A stretch of 64,000 nucleotides of DNA from an uncultured Erythrobacter sp. (GCA_947488325.1 CANKYZ010000002.1:186001-250000); one strand, 5' to 3'; shown: positions 1-9,835, numbered from the stretch's first letter. Numbers and translations: made by a program. Notes: generated by a model not told the origin, from the letters alone.

Positions 1-134
1 GGCTCTGCACCAATATCTTGGGCTGTGGCTGAGTCATCGATACCTGTAGTTAGTCCGCATTGATGTGCGAAAGCACGCAGTTTGATAGTTCTTGTCCATG
101 CCATGCATAGCGGCGCCTCTGACACGCAAACCTA
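1..134. other. window edge, no gene recognised
   Basis: I see no convincing coding frame, RNA gene or repeat in these first bases. They lie downstream of the minus-strand HELTH protein gene, so they are probably its 3' flank or the flank of a gene outside the window. Confidence 0.4.
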
Positions 135-527
135 TCAGGCCGTTGCTCCATCAAAACGCACCAACAAATCATAGGCGGATCTATCCGCGATGCCTGCAAC
201 ACGGACTCCATTTCGCAGCCAGAATGCATGTTTCACAATTTCAGCCTGTTGCTCAATCCCGTATGAATAAAACGGCTGCCCCGGTTTCAGGCTGTAATCA
301 TACCTGCAAAACGGGTGACGGTTTAGCAGTAGATACCAATCACCGTTTTTTTGAGTTTGCCAGACATGGGTAAGCTCATGGATCAGCAGTCCTTGCCGCA
401 GCAGGTTTTCGCAGGAGAAATCTTCACAATATGCCTCACCTTTAGGGTGAAAATGCACATGGCCGCGCGGTGCCATGGTGACCCGTTTTGGTTGGAACGG
501 GAACCACTTTCTTCGCCTCAGTTGCAC
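135..527 (-). CDS. HELTH-motif 'vgr-related' protein, start codon unresolved
   Basis: The 130 codons from a GTG encode a small basic protein with a zincin-like HELTHVWQ motif near residue 51, a motif that in metallopeptidases binds Zn with two His and uses the Glu as catalyst. It resembles the short 'vgr related' proteins common in sphingomonads; their biochemical role is unknown to me. The same frame stays open upstream to a TGA near 670 and encodes LTSGEVSIARSIFGDAIDYS just before the GTG, which looks like the family's conserved N-terminus. A strong Shine-Dalgarno (AGGAGGGG, 599-606) sits upstream, but no in-frame ATG, GTG or TTG follows it before position 527. The gene may therefore have lost its start codon, use a non-AUG start, or contain a sequencing error. 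It lies just downstream of the copper-chaperone-like gene on the same strand. The family call is from memory of sequence pattern. Confidence 0.6.
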   Translation of the reverse strand: MQLRRRKWFPFQPKRVTMAPRGHVHFHPKGEAYCEDFSCENLLRQGLLIHELTHVWQTQKNGDWYLLLNRHPFCRYDYSLKPGQPFYSYGIEQQAEIVKHAFWLRNGVRVAGIADRSAYDLLVRFDGATA

Positions 528-661
528 TTTGCTATAATCAATGGCGTCACCAAAAATGGATCGTGCAATCGAGACTTCGCCAGAGGTTAGGTGGCGCTCC
601 CCTCCTACCGGACAGGCAGGCAGCGATGCGCTTACTTCACGGTCAGTTTCGGGTGTTTCGT

Positions 662-1150
662 TCAGCGTTCATCGCCTGCTGCACGAACTTCCGCATCGAA
701 TTTGTGAGTATCACCGCCCGATACAGTTAATGTGATTTCGGCCGTGTCACCGGGCTCTATCTCTGGTGAAAGTTCAAATGCCATGACGTGTAGGTCGCCG
801 GGTTTGAATTCAATCTTGGCGCCGTTTGTCACCGGGATTGGCAGCGCCTCCATCATCTGAATTTGGCGGTCATATTCGCCATATTGATGCATCACGGCGC
901 TTTGCGCGCCTTCAACAGATGTACGGCTGAGAGAGAAAGCGCGCTCGCCTTCATAACCAAAGTCGAAATAAACTGCTGCAGGATTACCGGCAACAGGGGC
1001 AAGCACCAATCGGGCGTTTTCGATCGTTACGCCTTCGATCACGCCTGCTGGCGCCTCGACAATTTCGGTCTCTTCTGCGCACGCCGCAAGGGCGAAAACT
1101 GCACCCAAAGTTAGCCCTGCCGCGATCCGTTTTATTGCTGTTGTAATCAT
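662..1150 (-). CDS. PCu(A)C-type copper chaperone lipoprotein
   Basis: This 162-aa protein has a signal peptide ending in a lipobox (LAAC, lipidated Cys about residue 24), so it should be anchored in the periplasm or outer membrane. The mature part carries the PCu(A)C (DUF461) copper signature: an MH pair (VMHQY), then a Met pair (QMM), then HVM in PGDLHVMAF. These His and Met residues bind Cu(I) in the family, which delivers copper to cytochrome c oxidase. No oxidase gene is visible here, so the partner is inferred from the family. I chose the ATG at 1150; a TTG at 1168 in the same frame is possible but would put extra residues before the signal peptide. It is followed on the same strand by the HELTH-protein gene. 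Confidence 0.8.
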   Translation of the reverse strand: MITTAIKRIAAGLTLGAVFALAACAEETEIVEAPAGVIEGVTIENARLVLAPVAGNPAAVYFDFGYEGERAFSLSRTSVEGAQSAVMHQYGEYDRQIQMMEALPIPVTNGAKIEFKPGDLHVMAFELSPEIEPGDTAEITLTVSGGDTHKFDAEVRAAGDER

Positions 1151-1213
1151 AATCCTGTGCGTCCCCAATATTGTCCCGCCTGTGGAAGGTTGAAAAACTA
1201 GAGCAGTGAACTT

Positions 1214-1241
1214 CTTGTGCCAAGCGAAACCGCACCTATAT
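1214..1241 (+). promoter_or_regulatory. candidate RpoH (sigma-32) promoter of dnaK
   Basis: CTTG at 1214-1217 is followed after 17 bases by CCTATAT at 1235-1241. This fits the alphaproteobacterial heat-shock consensus (CTTG, about 17 bases, CYTATNT) and lies about 90 bases before the dnaK start, where a heat-shock promoter is expected. The match is by eye; no transcription start is known. Confidence 0.55.
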
Positions 1242-1327
1242 CCGGCTCATCTTCGAGCCGCCGAGCCGTTCCGCCTTTTCGGGGAACGCATGGCGCGGTG
1301 TCCAACAAAGTCCAGGATGGGAATATA

Positions 1328-3265
1328 ATGGGTAAAGTAATCGGTATTGACCTTGGCACGACGAATAGCTGTGTCGCTGTGATGGATGGTGGTAAGCCAA
1401 AGGTTGTAGAAAATTCCGAAGGCGCGCGCACGACGCCGTCGATTGTCGCGTTCACTAAAGATAGCGAACGGCTAATTGGTCAACCGGCAAAGCGCCAGGC
1501 CGTCACCAACCCCGACAACACTCTTTTCGCGATCAAACGCTTGATTGGACGACGGTTTGAAGACCCGCTGACCAAGAAAGACATGGAAATCGTTCCCTAT
1601 GACATCGTCAAAGGTAAGAACGGCGATGCGTGGGTCGAAGCGGGCGGCGAAGAATATTCGCCTTCACAAATTTCCGCTTTCATTCTGCAAAAGATGAAAG
1701 AGACCGCTGAGAGCTATCTGGGTGAGACTGTCGATCAGGCCGTCATCACTGTTCCAGCCTATTTCAACGATGCTCAGCGACAGGCGACTAAAGACGCCGG
1801 TCAAATTGCTGGCCTCGAAGTTCTGCGTATAATCAATGAACCGACCGCAGCTGCGCTTGCTTATGGAATGGACAAGAATGACGGTAAAACCATCGCGGTT
1901 TATGACCTTGGCGGCGGTACATTCGACGTTTCGATTCTAGAGATCGGCGACGGTGTGTTTGAAGTGAAGTCGACCAACGGCGACACATTCCTTGGTGGCG
2001 AAGATTTCGACAACACGATCGTCGAATGGCTAGCCGAACAGTTCCAGAAAAAAGAAAACATGGATCTGAAGAACGATAAGCTCGCGCTTCAGCGCCTGAA
2101 GGAAGCTGCGGAGAAGGCTAAGATTGAGCTTTCAAGTTCGGCCACGACCGAGGTGAACCTACCATTCATCACCGCGCGTATGGAAGGTGGTTCGTCCACG
2201 CCATTGCACTTGGTGGAAACAATCAGCCGCGCTGATCTGGAAAAAATGGTTGGCACACTCATCAACCGCACTTTGGATCCCTGCAAAAAAGCCTTGTCTG
2301 ACGCAGGCGTAACCAAGGATGAGATCGACGAAGTGATCTTGGTTGGCGGTATGACCCGTATGCCGCGCGTTCGCGAAGTGGTTGAGAAATTCTTCGAAGC
2401 CAAGCCGCATACGGGTGTAAATCCTGATGAAGTTGTCGCTATGGGCGCAGCCATTCAGGCAGGTGTTTTGCAGGGCGACGTTAAAGACGTGCTGCTGCTC
2501 GACGTGACTCCGCTATCACTGGGCATTGAAACATTAGGCGGCGTCTTTACCCGCATGATCGATCGCAACACGACGATCCCGACCAAGAAAACGCAAACCT
2601 ATTCCACCGCTGAAGACAATCAGAACGCGGTTACAATCAAGGTGTTCCAGGGCGAACGTGAGATGGCGGCTGATAATAAGCTGCTAGGTAATTTCGACCT
2701 CGTCGGCATCCCTCCCGCACCGCGTGGCGTTCCGCAGGTCGAGGTCACCTTTGACATTGACGCCAACGGCATTGTTAGCGTTGCGGCCAAGGACAAAGGC
2801 ACGGGCAAAGAACAGACGATCAAGATTCAAGCATCTGGTGGTTTGAACGATGCTGACATCGATCAGATGGTTCAGGACGCTGAAAAGTTCGCTGAAGAAG
2901 ACAAGAAGCGCCGCGCTGCTGCGGAAGCTCGCAACCAGGCAGACAGCCTTGTCCATGCGACCGAGAAACAGTTGGAAGAAAACGGCGACAAGGTCGACGC
3001 AGAAACCAAGACCGCTGTCGAAGAAGCGCTGGCAGCGACTAAGACTGCTCTCGAAGGCGATGATGCTGATGAGATCAACGCCAAGGCACAAGAGCTTACT
3101 CAGTCAGCCATGAAAATGGGTGAGCAAATCTATAAGCAGGAGCAGGAAGCTGCGCCTGAAGGTGGAGATGCTGGTGCTGGTGGTGATGCGGCTGCCGAAG
3201 AAGAAGTCGATGAAGACGTCGTCGATGCAGAATTCTCCGAAGTTGACGAAGACAAAAAGGGTTAA
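1328..3265 (+). CDS. dnaK: Hsp70 chaperone DnaK
   Basis: This is the cytoplasmic ATP-dependent Hsp70 chaperone, which refolds proteins with DnaJ and GrpE and usually restrains RpoH. The 645-aa length is typical. The N-terminus [10 protein letters not shown] is the ATPase phosphate-binding signature, and [12 protein letters not shown] and the [10 protein letters not shown] motif complete the actin-like ATPase fold. The substrate-binding domain follows from about residue 390. The C-terminus is acidic and Gly/Ala-rich and ends in the usual [14 protein letters not shown] tail. The frame stays open upstream, but the ATG at 1328 gives the canonical MGKVIGID start. It is followed by dnaJ 70 bases downstream and preceded by a heat-shock-like promoter. 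Confidence 0.98.
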   Translation: MGKVIGIDLGTTNSCVAVMDGGKPKVVENSEGARTTPSIVAFTKDSERLIGQPAKRQAVTNPDNTLFAIKRLIGRRFEDPLTKKDMEIVPYDIVKGKNGDAWVEAGGEEYSPSQISAFILQKMKETAESYLGETVDQAVITVPAYFNDAQRQATKDAGQIAGLEVLRIINEPTAAALAYGMDKNDGKTIAVYDLGGGTFDVSILEIGDGVFEVKSTNGDTFLGGEDFDNTIVEWLAEQFQKKENMDLKNDKLALQRLKEAAEKAKIELSSSATTEVNLPFITARMEGGSSTPLHLVETISRADLEKMVGTLINRTLDPCKKALSDAGVTKDEIDEVILVGGMTRMPRVREVVEKFFEAKPHTGVNPDEVVAMGAAIQAGVLQGDVKDVLLLDVTPLSLGIETLGGVFTRMIDRNTTIPTKKTQTYSTAEDNQNAVTIKVFQGEREMAADNKLLGNFDLVGIPPAPRGVPQVEVTFDIDANGIVSVAAKDKGTGKEQTIKIQASGGLNDADIDQMVQDAEKFAEEDKKRRAAAEARNQADSLVHATEKQLEENGDKVDAETKTAVEEALAATKTALEGDDADEINAKAQELTQSAMKMGEQIYKQEQEAAPEGGDAGAGGDAAAEEEVDEDVVDAEFSEVDEDKKG

Positions 3266-3286
3266 GCGATTAGACCTCTACCACCT

Positions 3287-3313
3287 CGTCATCCGCAGAT
3301 TTCGCGGATGACG
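3287..3313 (+). promoter_or_regulatory. dnaK-dnaJ intergenic hairpin
   Basis: CGTCATCCGC (3287-3296) and GCGGATGACG (3304-3313) form a perfect 10-bp stem with a 7-base loop. No T run follows, so it is a poor terminator. It may stabilise the dnaK 3' end or lower dnaJ expression relative to dnaK. Confidence 0.6.
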
Positions 3314-3335
3314 GGGGCGGTTGAAAGTTGATATA

Positions 3336-4487
3336 ATGGCAGCCAGTCAAACCGATTTTTACCAGACACTTCAGGTGTCTCGCGATGCAGATGCCGCGAC
3401 GCTGAAGGGCGCGTATCGCAAACTTGCAATGAAATTTCACCCGGACCGCAATCCAGGTGACGCTAGCGCTGAAGCCAAATTCAAGGCCTGCAATGAGGCC
3501 TATGAGTGCCTCAAAGATCCGCAAAAACGCGCAGCTTACGACCGTTTCGGACATGAAGCCTTCACCCAAGGCATGAATGGTGGCGGAGGCGGCGGTTTTG
3601 GCGGAGGTCGTGGCGGTCAAAGCGATTTTGGCGATATTGGCGACATATTCGAAACCATTTTCGGCAGCGCTTTTGGCGGAGGCGGCGGTGCAGCGCGCCA
3701 GCAGCAACGGCGCGGCGCGGATTTGCGCTATGATATGGAAATCGGCCTAGAAGAAGCCTTCAACGGCAAATCGACCGAGATCGAAATCGAAGTCTCCCAA
3801 AGCTGCGGAACATGTGACGGCTCCGGCGCGACGCCAGGCACAAGCGAACGCACCTGCAACCTTTGCAATGGCGCTGGCGCCGTTCGTGCGAAACAGGGCC
3901 TGTTCGTTGTCGAGCGCCCCTGTCCTACATGCGGCGGGCGCGGCCAAGTGATCGAAGACCCTTGCGGCGAATGCCGGGGGGAAGGCCGGGTCGATCAACT
4001 ACAAGCATTGGCAGTAGAAATACCGCCCGGTGTTGACACCGGCACCCGCATTCGTCTTTCGGGCAAAGGTGAGGCCGGCCAGCGCGGTGCGCCTCCGGGC
4101 GATCTTTACATCTTCATCCATGTGAAACGACACACTCTATTTGAACGTGAAGGCACCACATTGGCCACCCGTGTCCCCGTAAGCTTCACCACAGCTTCAC
4201 TGGGTGGCAGTGTCGATATTCCTGATCTGGATGGCAGTACCAACACGATTGAGATCCCAGTCGGCATTCAATCGGGCAAGCAATTGCGCGTGCGCGGTGC
4301 CGGTATGCCTGTCCTGCAAGGGCGCGGACGCGGTGATATGGTGGTTGAAATTGCAGTCGAAACTCCAACGAAACTTTCGCGTAAGCAAAAAGAAATCCTA
4401 GAACAGTTTCGTGAAACAGAAACCGGCGATGAATGCCCTGAAAGTCGCAGCTTTTTCAGTAAGCTCAAAGATGCCTTTGGAACGTGA
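3336..4487 (+). CDS. dnaJ: Hsp40 co-chaperone DnaJ
   Basis: DnaJ delivers substrates to DnaK and stimulates its ATPase in the cytoplasm. The 383-aa protein is a full type I Hsp40. It has a J domain at residues 6-72 with the HPD motif at 35-37, a Gly/Phe-rich linker, and four zinc-binding repeats (CGTCDGSG, CNLCNGAG, CPTCGGRG, CGECRGEG). The two beta-barrel substrate domains follow. I chose the ATG at 3336, which gives MAASQTDFYQ; the TTG at 3321 would add five residues outside the J domain. It follows dnaK in the same direction, separated by a hairpin. Confidence 0.97.
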   Translation: MAASQTDFYQTLQVSRDADAATLKGAYRKLAMKFHPDRNPGDASAEAKFKACNEAYECLKDPQKRAAYDRFGHEAFTQGMNGGGGGGFGGGRGGQSDFGDIGDIFETIFGSAFGGGGGAARQQQRRGADLRYDMEIGLEEAFNGKSTEIEIEVSQSCGTCDGSGATPGTSERTCNLCNGAGAVRAKQGLFVVERPCPTCGGRGQVIEDPCGECRGEGRVDQLQALAVEIPPGVDTGTRIRLSGKGEAGQRGAPPGDLYIFIHVKRHTLFEREGTTLATRVPVSFTTASLGGSVDIPDLDGSTNTIEIPVGIQSGKQLRVRGAGMPVLQGRGRGDMVVEIAVETPTKLSRKQKEILEQFRETETGDECPESRSFFSKLKDAFGT

Positions 4488-4572
4488 CCGGCTCGACAGG
4501 ACAGTCAGGCTGACTTAGACACTCTCTTGAAATCAAGGGGCCCCATTGGAAGGTCCATTTCGGGAGAACGTC

Positions 4573-5478
4573 ATGAACCGTCTTGCCAGAATCACCTTTG
4601 CCGCGAGCACAAGCCTGCTTGCAGCATCAGCGGCAGTGTCCGTCAGCGCGCAGCGTGATTTCGACTCAGTCGAAATAACCGCTGAAGAAGTCGCCCCCGG
4701 GATCGCCGTTCTGTTTGGCGCTGGCGGCAATATCGGGGTTAGTCACGGCGAAGACGGTACGCTCATCATTGATGATCAGTTCGCCCCTCTATCTAGCAAG
4801 ATTGAGGCCGCAATCGAAAGGCTGGGAGCATCTCCGGTCACCTATGTCGTCAACACACATTGGCATTTCGACCATACCGGCGGAAATGAACATTTTGGCG
4901 GTACAGGCGCGACAATATTTGCGCATGACAATGTTCGCGTTCGAATGGCAGCTGGGGGAACCGCTGCAGGCAATGCCACTCCTCCAGCACCTCCGGCAGC
5001 GCTGCCGATTGTCACCTTTGCTCAGGGCCTTCGTTTCCACCTAAATGGCGACACAATTAACCTGATGTATTTCGGCGGCGGACATACGGATGGTGATAGT
5101 GTCGTGGTGTGGGAAGAGGACAATGTCATCCATATGGGTGACCTTTACTTCAAGATTCCCGGCTACCCATTTATGGACACCGATTCCGGTGGCAACGTCT
5201 ATAATGCAATGCGATCGCTCGACATTGTGATCGCGATGATCGACGATGAAACAAAGGTGATTCCAGGACATGGCCCGATGTCGAACAAATCAGAATTGGT
5301 CGCCTATCGTGCGCTTATTGGCGAAGCTGTTGCACGCGTCGATGCCTTGCGTGAGCAGGGAATGACACTGGAGCAGGCTGTGGCTGCACAGCCGTTTGCC
5401 AGCATAGATCGGGGTGAGGGGGGTTTTATCAGCGCCGACGCATTCGTTACCGCTATTTGGAACAGTCAAAGCGAATAA
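4573..5478 (+). CDS. secreted metallo-beta-lactamase-fold hydrolase
   Basis: This 301-aa protein has a Sec signal peptide (about residues 1-28, cleavage after VSA) and a complete metallo-beta-lactamase fold. Visible metal ligands are NTHWHFDHTGG (HxHxDH), GGGHTDGD and VIPGHGP. The sequence resembles the cyclase/SoxH-like hydrolases rather than a proven beta-lactamase, so the substrate cannot be named. The ATG at 4573 is preceded by GGAG seven bases upstream and begins the signal peptide; an upstream in-frame ATG at 4546 lacks this support. The gene converges with the minus-strand patatin gene, with only three bases between stops. Confidence 0.85.
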   Translation: MNRLARITFAASTSLLAASAAVSVSAQRDFDSVEITAEEVAPGIAVLFGAGGNIGVSHGEDGTLIIDDQFAPLSSKIEAAIERLGASPVTYVVNTHWHFDHTGGNEHFGGTGATIFAHDNVRVRMAAGGTAAGNATPPAPPAALPIVTFAQGLRFHLNGDTINLMYFGGGHTDGDSVVVWEEDNVIHMGDLYFKIPGYPFMDTDSGGNVYNAMRSLDIVIAMIDDETKVIPGHGPMSNKSELVAYRALIGEAVARVDALREQGMTLEQAVAAQPFASIDRGEGGFISADAFVTAIWNSQSE

Positions 5479-5481
5479 ACT

Positions 5482-7833
5482 TCAATTGAAGCGCGCCTCA
5501 ACTTCACGCTTCAATTGTTCAATCAACTTTATCTGGCACCGGCCAACCACGCTCTCTTCATCCAAAATTGCCAGGAAAGCAGCGCGTTTGGCTGCGCGGA
5601 TCATGTCACGTTCTACCCCCCCCTCAACCGTTGATGTGACGAGGTCGACCATCCGTTCCGCGCCATGCAACCGACCCCACAGATAGTCATTTTCGCGGTA
5701 TGCGCGGCTGAAGAAAGCGCCAAAATTGTAGAATTCAATACCGCGCAACGTGGTTTGCGTGCCACCTTCGCGGATCGACAGCGCATCATCGGGAGAAATT
5801 CGATCAATTTTGACTGGGTTGTATTCACCCAATCCCTCTTTCTGGGTCAGAGGCAGAGTCGCCACATCATAGAACGGGAAGCCGAGATAGGTTAGCAACA
5901 TCCGCCGCTTAAGGTTCTTTGGCATCTCGGCAAGCGCCTCAGAGAACAAAGTTTCGGTTTCTAGATCAATGTCTGGCAATAGGCGTTTCTCGGCAAGAAA
6001 ATCGAGCACTGCTCCGGGTTCGTTCAGAACATTCGACGCCAATCCCCTAAAATCAGAACCATCCTCCCTCCAATCTTCCGAGTTCAAAAACATGGAGTCA
6101 TCTGCCCGACGATAAACCGCTAAAATGTCGTAGATTTTCTCACGCGCCAGATCGAGCGCATCATCGGGAATTTCTGGATCGACTTCCCAATCACGGGACA
6201 GTCTGCGCGCCAACAATTGCAATCGACGAATTCGGAAACCGATGTCGTGCGCGCGGAAGAACGTGATCGCTTCGGCATTGGCACCGCCATGCTCCTCCGT
6301 CAGTGTTTCCAATCCGCGTTCTTGCAGGGCGCGCCTAAACGCCTCGGCAATTGGCCTACAATCTGACAGTGCTAAGCTGGGCGCCGCCGCATGTGTCAGA
6401 TGCGCCAACCTATCGACTATCCCGGTAAATTTAATCTGTGCATAGGCGCCAAAAGTATAGCCCGCACGCTCCGCAGCGGCCTGATGTGCGCGGGCCCGCC
6501 AATTTGCGAGCCGTTTCGGAGTCGGGCTGTCCATGAAAAAAGTGAGGCCAAAGAGTTTTTCAACAGCGCGATCAATCTCTGGACGCAAACCAAGGACAAT
6601 TCGGCGCAATCGGTGTGCATCGCGGGACTGTTTCTCAATCCGTTCTAGATCGTCCCGAATGGGCTGTTCGCGCGGAATGGTCGAAAGTGATCCGAAGATT
6701 GCGCCAAACCATCCGATCTTTGCCGTGTTCTCTCCATCGCTGGAACGACCTGGGCTTGAACGATCCGGGCGTGGGTCGATGTAAACAAAACGTCGGTCAA
6801 CTTCGCGCTGCGATTTCCGTGTTTGCAATGCTTCCAACGCAGCCCCGAACGGTGCATTCACCAGAACCGACCCATCGATCAAAGCGACACTGTCTACCGT
6901 ACCATCGCGCAAATGCACGGGCATGACACGTGCGAGGAAGCTCCCTCGCGTTTCCCAAAAACAACTTTCTTTTTCAGCAAGCCGATCGATCTCAGCCAAT
7001 GTCAGCGGAGGGAAGGCCCCAGGAAAGCTGGCTGTGGAGCGCGCAGCCAGAACGAGTTCCAGCGGGTCAGCCAATGAATGCCCTGGTTCCTTGGGAGTAA
7101 TCCCGCGAAAATCGATCGGCATCCGGTGCTCTGTTTCCTCAATCACCGGCGGGGAATTGAGGCGTAACATTTCCGCATGACCGCGAAAATCTGTGGCAGT
7201 GACAAACAGGTCAATCGGATGGCGCGGCGGCAATAAAGGCGGGCCAGATGGCGTATTGGCCATGCTTTCCAACGCTTCAAACAGCATTGCCGAAAAACGC
7301 GTACCGGAAAATGGTGGGCTGAACCAGCGCCCGCGCACCAATTGAGAAACTTTGTGCCGCACTTCGCTGCGCGTCTCTGGCGAGACACTTTCGCTAACGG
7401 CATTGCCGGGGCGGCGCAGGAACCACTCGGCAATTGGTTGAGCCCAGAATTTTGCATAACGCCAAACGGGTTGTGCATCGGGGTCTGTCAGTTCGCTAAC
7501 ATCAGCGTTTTCCAGCCACAGATCGGTCAACGGTTCAAGCGACAGGCCAGAATGGATCGCGTGCGCCAAAAATACGGCATTGATTCCACCTGCGCTGGCT
7601 CCGGTAAGGATATCGGGAAGTACGCGCAGGCGCAGCTGCTTTTCGTCCTCTATCTGAGCGAGAAGATCGCGGTAGACTGCTGCAACACCAGTTAATTTTT
7701 CACCCTTGCCCGAATGATGACAACGGCTTGCGCGGGCGAGATGCCAGACCTCTTTGGTGACGCCATGCATATAGACGGCAAGGCTGACGCCGCCATAACA
7801 GACGAGAGCTAGGCGAAGTTCCTTTTGACGCAT
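5482..7833 (-). CDS. large patatin-related protein (DUF3376 type)
   Basis: A predicted lipid acyl hydrolase of 783 aa. The N-terminal patatin domain opens with LALVCYGGVSLAVYMHG (a Gly-rich oxyanion-hole-like stretch). It has the nucleophile motif GASAGGINA (GxSxG) and the partner aspartate in IDGSVLVNAP (DGS in place of the usual DGA/G), giving a Ser-Asp dyad. The remaining C-terminal half matches the organisation of the 'patatin-related' TIGR03607/DUF3376 proteins of actinobacteria and alphaproteobacteria, whose substrate is unknown. No signal peptide is seen. The frame is open to 7986, but the ATG at 7833 places the start just before the conserved region. It is divergent from radA (start 7918). 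Confidence 0.8.
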   Translation of the reverse strand: MRQKELRLALVCYGGVSLAVYMHGVTKEVWHLARASRCHHSGKGEKLTGVAAVYRDLLAQIEDEKQLRLRVLPDILTGASAGGINAVFLAHAIHSGLSLEPLTDLWLENADVSELTDPDAQPVWRYAKFWAQPIAEWFLRRPGNAVSESVSPETRSEVRHKVSQLVRGRWFSPPFSGTRFSAMLFEALESMANTPSGPPLLPPRHPIDLFVTATDFRGHAEMLRLNSPPVIEETEHRMPIDFRGITPKEPGHSLADPLELVLAARSTASFPGAFPPLTLAEIDRLAEKESCFWETRGSFLARVMPVHLRDGTVDSVALIDGSVLVNAPFGAALEALQTRKSQREVDRRFVYIDPRPDRSSPGRSSDGENTAKIGWFGAIFGSLSTIPREQPIRDDLERIEKQSRDAHRLRRIVLGLRPEIDRAVEKLFGLTFFMDSPTPKRLANWRARAHQAAAERAGYTFGAYAQIKFTGIVDRLAHLTHAAAPSLALSDCRPIAEAFRRALQERGLETLTEEHGGANAEAITFFRAHDIGFRIRRLQLLARRLSRDWEVDPEIPDDALDLAREKIYDILAVYRRADDSMFLNSEDWREDGSDFRGLASNVLNEPGAVLDFLAEKRLLPDIDLETETLFSEALAEMPKNLKRRMLLTYLGFPFYDVATLPLTQKEGLGEYNPVKIDRISPDDALSIREGGTQTTLRGIEFYNFGAFFSRAYRENDYLWGRLHGAERMVDLVTSTVEGGVERDMIRAAKRAAFLAILDEESVVGRCQIKLIEQLKREVEARFN

Positions 7834-7917
7834 GTGAGTGGATTGACGGAAATTATTGCGGAAAGCAATCGGTAAAGGCAATTGCGTTCTGCAAATGTTC
7901 CGTTTATCAGATTCGCT

Positions 7918-9285
7918 ATGGCAAAGACGAAAAAACGATTTGTTTGTACCAATTGCGGCGGTGTTAGTCCGCGTTGGCAGGGTCAATGCGGCGAATGCTC
8001 CGAATGGAACACGCTTATCGAAGATACCCCGGCTACAGTGTTTTCACAAAAGCACGATTTATCGAGTGGTGGGCGCGGGATTGAATTTGTACCGCTTAAT
8101 CAGCCTTCCGAACTTCCGGTACGAAAATCAACGGGTCTGGCGGAATTTGATCGCGCATTGGGCGGAGGGATTGTCCCCGGCTCCGCTGTATTGATGAGCG
8201 GTGATCCCGGCATCGGCAAATCAACGCTGCTGCTACAAACAGCGGCAACCATTGCGAGCGGTGGAAATGATGTCGTCTATGTCAGCGGTGAAGAAGCAGC
8301 CGGGCAGGTAAGACTTCGCGCCAAGAGGTTGGGGGTCGCAGAAGCGCCGATCCGGCTCGCGTCAGATACTTCAGTGCGCGATATCTTGACGACATTGGCT
8401 CAAGGCAAACCGCCTGCATTACTGGTTATCGATTCAATCCAAACCATGCATTCGGACACGATCGAAGGTGCGCCCGGCACGGTCAGTCAAGTGCGTGGCT
8501 GTGCGCTTGAATTGATCCGATATGCCAAGGCCAGCGGCTGCGCATTGATGTTAGTCGGTCACGTAACGAAAGACGGCAGTATCGCTGGACCTCGCGTGCT
8601 GGAACACATGGTCGATGTCGTCATGAGTTTTGAAGGCGAGCGCAGCCATCAATACCGCATCCTGCGCGCGCTCAAAAACCGCTTTGGAGCGGTCGACGAA
8701 ATCGGAGTGTTTTCGATGGAGACCGGCGGGCTGGAGGAGGTTGCGAATCCATCTATGCTGTTTCTTTCTGGCCGGGATAACCCGTTGGCAGGCAGCGCGG
8801 TATTTCCAGCGCTGGAAGGAACCCGTCCTGTTCTGGTGGAGATTCAGGCGCTCATTGTAAAGTTGCAGTCCGGGGCAACCCCGCGCCGCGCCGTCGTGGG
8901 ATGGGATAATGGACGGCTCGCCATGTTGTTGGCGGTACTTGAATCCCGATGCGGGCTGAATTTTAGTTCTGCTGAGGTCTATCTCAATATCGCTGGCGGG
9001 TACCGATTGTCCGATCCAGCAGCGGATTTGGCGGTTGCAGCGGCGCTTGTATCGGCACTCGCTGACAGGCCTTTACCGGACAAGTCTGTGTGGTTTGGTG
9101 AGGTTTCATTAGCAGGAGAGATTCGGCCCGTAGCCCATTCCGACCTGCGTATGCGTGAATCGGCCAAGCTGGGTTTTATGCGCGGCTACGGTCCGTCTGA
9201 TGGGAAGACCGGCTCGTCGACACTCGATTACAGCGCAGTGAATGGACTCGCGAAGCTCGTTGACCGAGTGATCGGCAACGAATAA
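7918..9285 (+). CDS. radA: DNA repair protein RadA
   Basis: RadA (Sms) is a RecA-related hexameric helicase that drives branch migration of recombination intermediates. The 455-aa protein shows all parts: a C4 zinc finger (Cys 10, 13, 24, 27), Walker A GDPGIGKST, the RadA-specific KNRFG motif (LKNRFGAVDE), and a C-terminal Lon-protease-like domain without obvious catalytic use. The ATG at 7918 gives the canonical MAKTKKRFVC start, so 12 upstream in-frame codons were left out. cvpA starts 13 bases downstream, suggesting an operon. Confidence 0.96.
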   Translation: MAKTKKRFVCTNCGGVSPRWQGQCGECSEWNTLIEDTPATVFSQKHDLSSGGRGIEFVPLNQPSELPVRKSTGLAEFDRALGGGIVPGSAVLMSGDPGIGKSTLLLQTAATIASGGNDVVYVSGEEAAGQVRLRAKRLGVAEAPIRLASDTSVRDILTTLAQGKPPALLVIDSIQTMHSDTIEGAPGTVSQVRGCALELIRYAKASGCALMLVGHVTKDGSIAGPRVLEHMVDVVMSFEGERSHQYRILRALKNRFGAVDEIGVFSMETGGLEEVANPSMLFLSGRDNPLAGSAVFPALEGTRPVLVEIQALIVKLQSGATPRRAVVGWDNGRLAMLLAVLESRCGLNFSSAEVYLNIAGGYRLSDPAADLAVAAALVSALADRPLPDKSVWFGEVSLAGEIRPVAHSDLRMRESAKLGFMRGYGPSDGKTGSSTLDYSAVNGLAKLVDRVIGNE

Positions 9286-9298
9286 TTCGCAGACGATC

Positions 9299-9835
9299 AT
9301 GACCGGCTTTGACATCATCGTTCTGTTTATAGTGGCAGTGGCAGCAATTGGCGGGTTTTTGCGCGGATTGGTTCAGGAGGTTTTAAGCCTCGCGGCATGG
9401 ATACTCGCGGCATTTTCTGTTTATTATCTTCACGGCGATCTGACAGAAATCCTACGCGATTATTACGATGCGGAACCGGCGACATCGATCCTGTCTTTCA
9501 CGATATTGATGTTGATCCCCTATGCCGCGATGAAGCTGATCGCTGGCAATATAGGAGAGGCGTCGCGCGGATCATTCCTGGGTCCGATTGACCGTGTGCT
9601 AGGATTTGGGTTTGGGGCGGTAAAGGGCGCATTGATCGTGGTGTTCGCGTTCTCAGTCTTGGTGCTCGGCTTTGATACGGTATGGGGCTTTAAGGGTCGC
9701 CCAGACTGGATCACGCAGGCACGCACCTATCCCGCTGCCGATGCATTTTCACGTGAGTTGGTATCTATGATTTCAGAGCGCCGCACGCGTCTATTAGGCG
9801 AACAAGAAGCGCAATCGGACGAAGCGACGAATTGA
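9299..9835 (+). CDS. cvpA: CvpA family membrane protein
   Basis: This 178-aa inner-membrane protein has about four hydrophobic segments and an N-terminus (DIIVLFIVAVAAIGGFLRGL) typical of the CvpA family. CvpA was named for its need in colicin V production in E. coli, and family members affect envelope integrity; the molecular role is unclear. It sits 13 bases after radA and its stop overlaps the next start (TGATG), so the three genes are probably co-translated. Confidence 0.85.
   Translation: MTGFDIIVLFIVAVAAIGGFLRGLVQEVLSLAAWILAAFSVYYLHGDLTEILRDYYDAEPATSILSFTILMLIPYAAMKLIAGNIGEASRGSFLGPIDRVLGFGFGAVKGALIVVFAFSVLVLGFDTVWGFKGRPDWITQARTYPAADAFSRELVSMISERRTRLLGEQEAQSDEATN

Noticed and set aside
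4504..4520. short AGTCAG/CTGACT repeat after dnaJ, as a terminator
   Set aside because: The loop would be one base and no T run follows.
5472..5490. CTTCAATTGAAG palindrome between convergent genes
   Set aside because: It overlaps the last codons of the patatin gene and is too AT-rich and short for a terminator.
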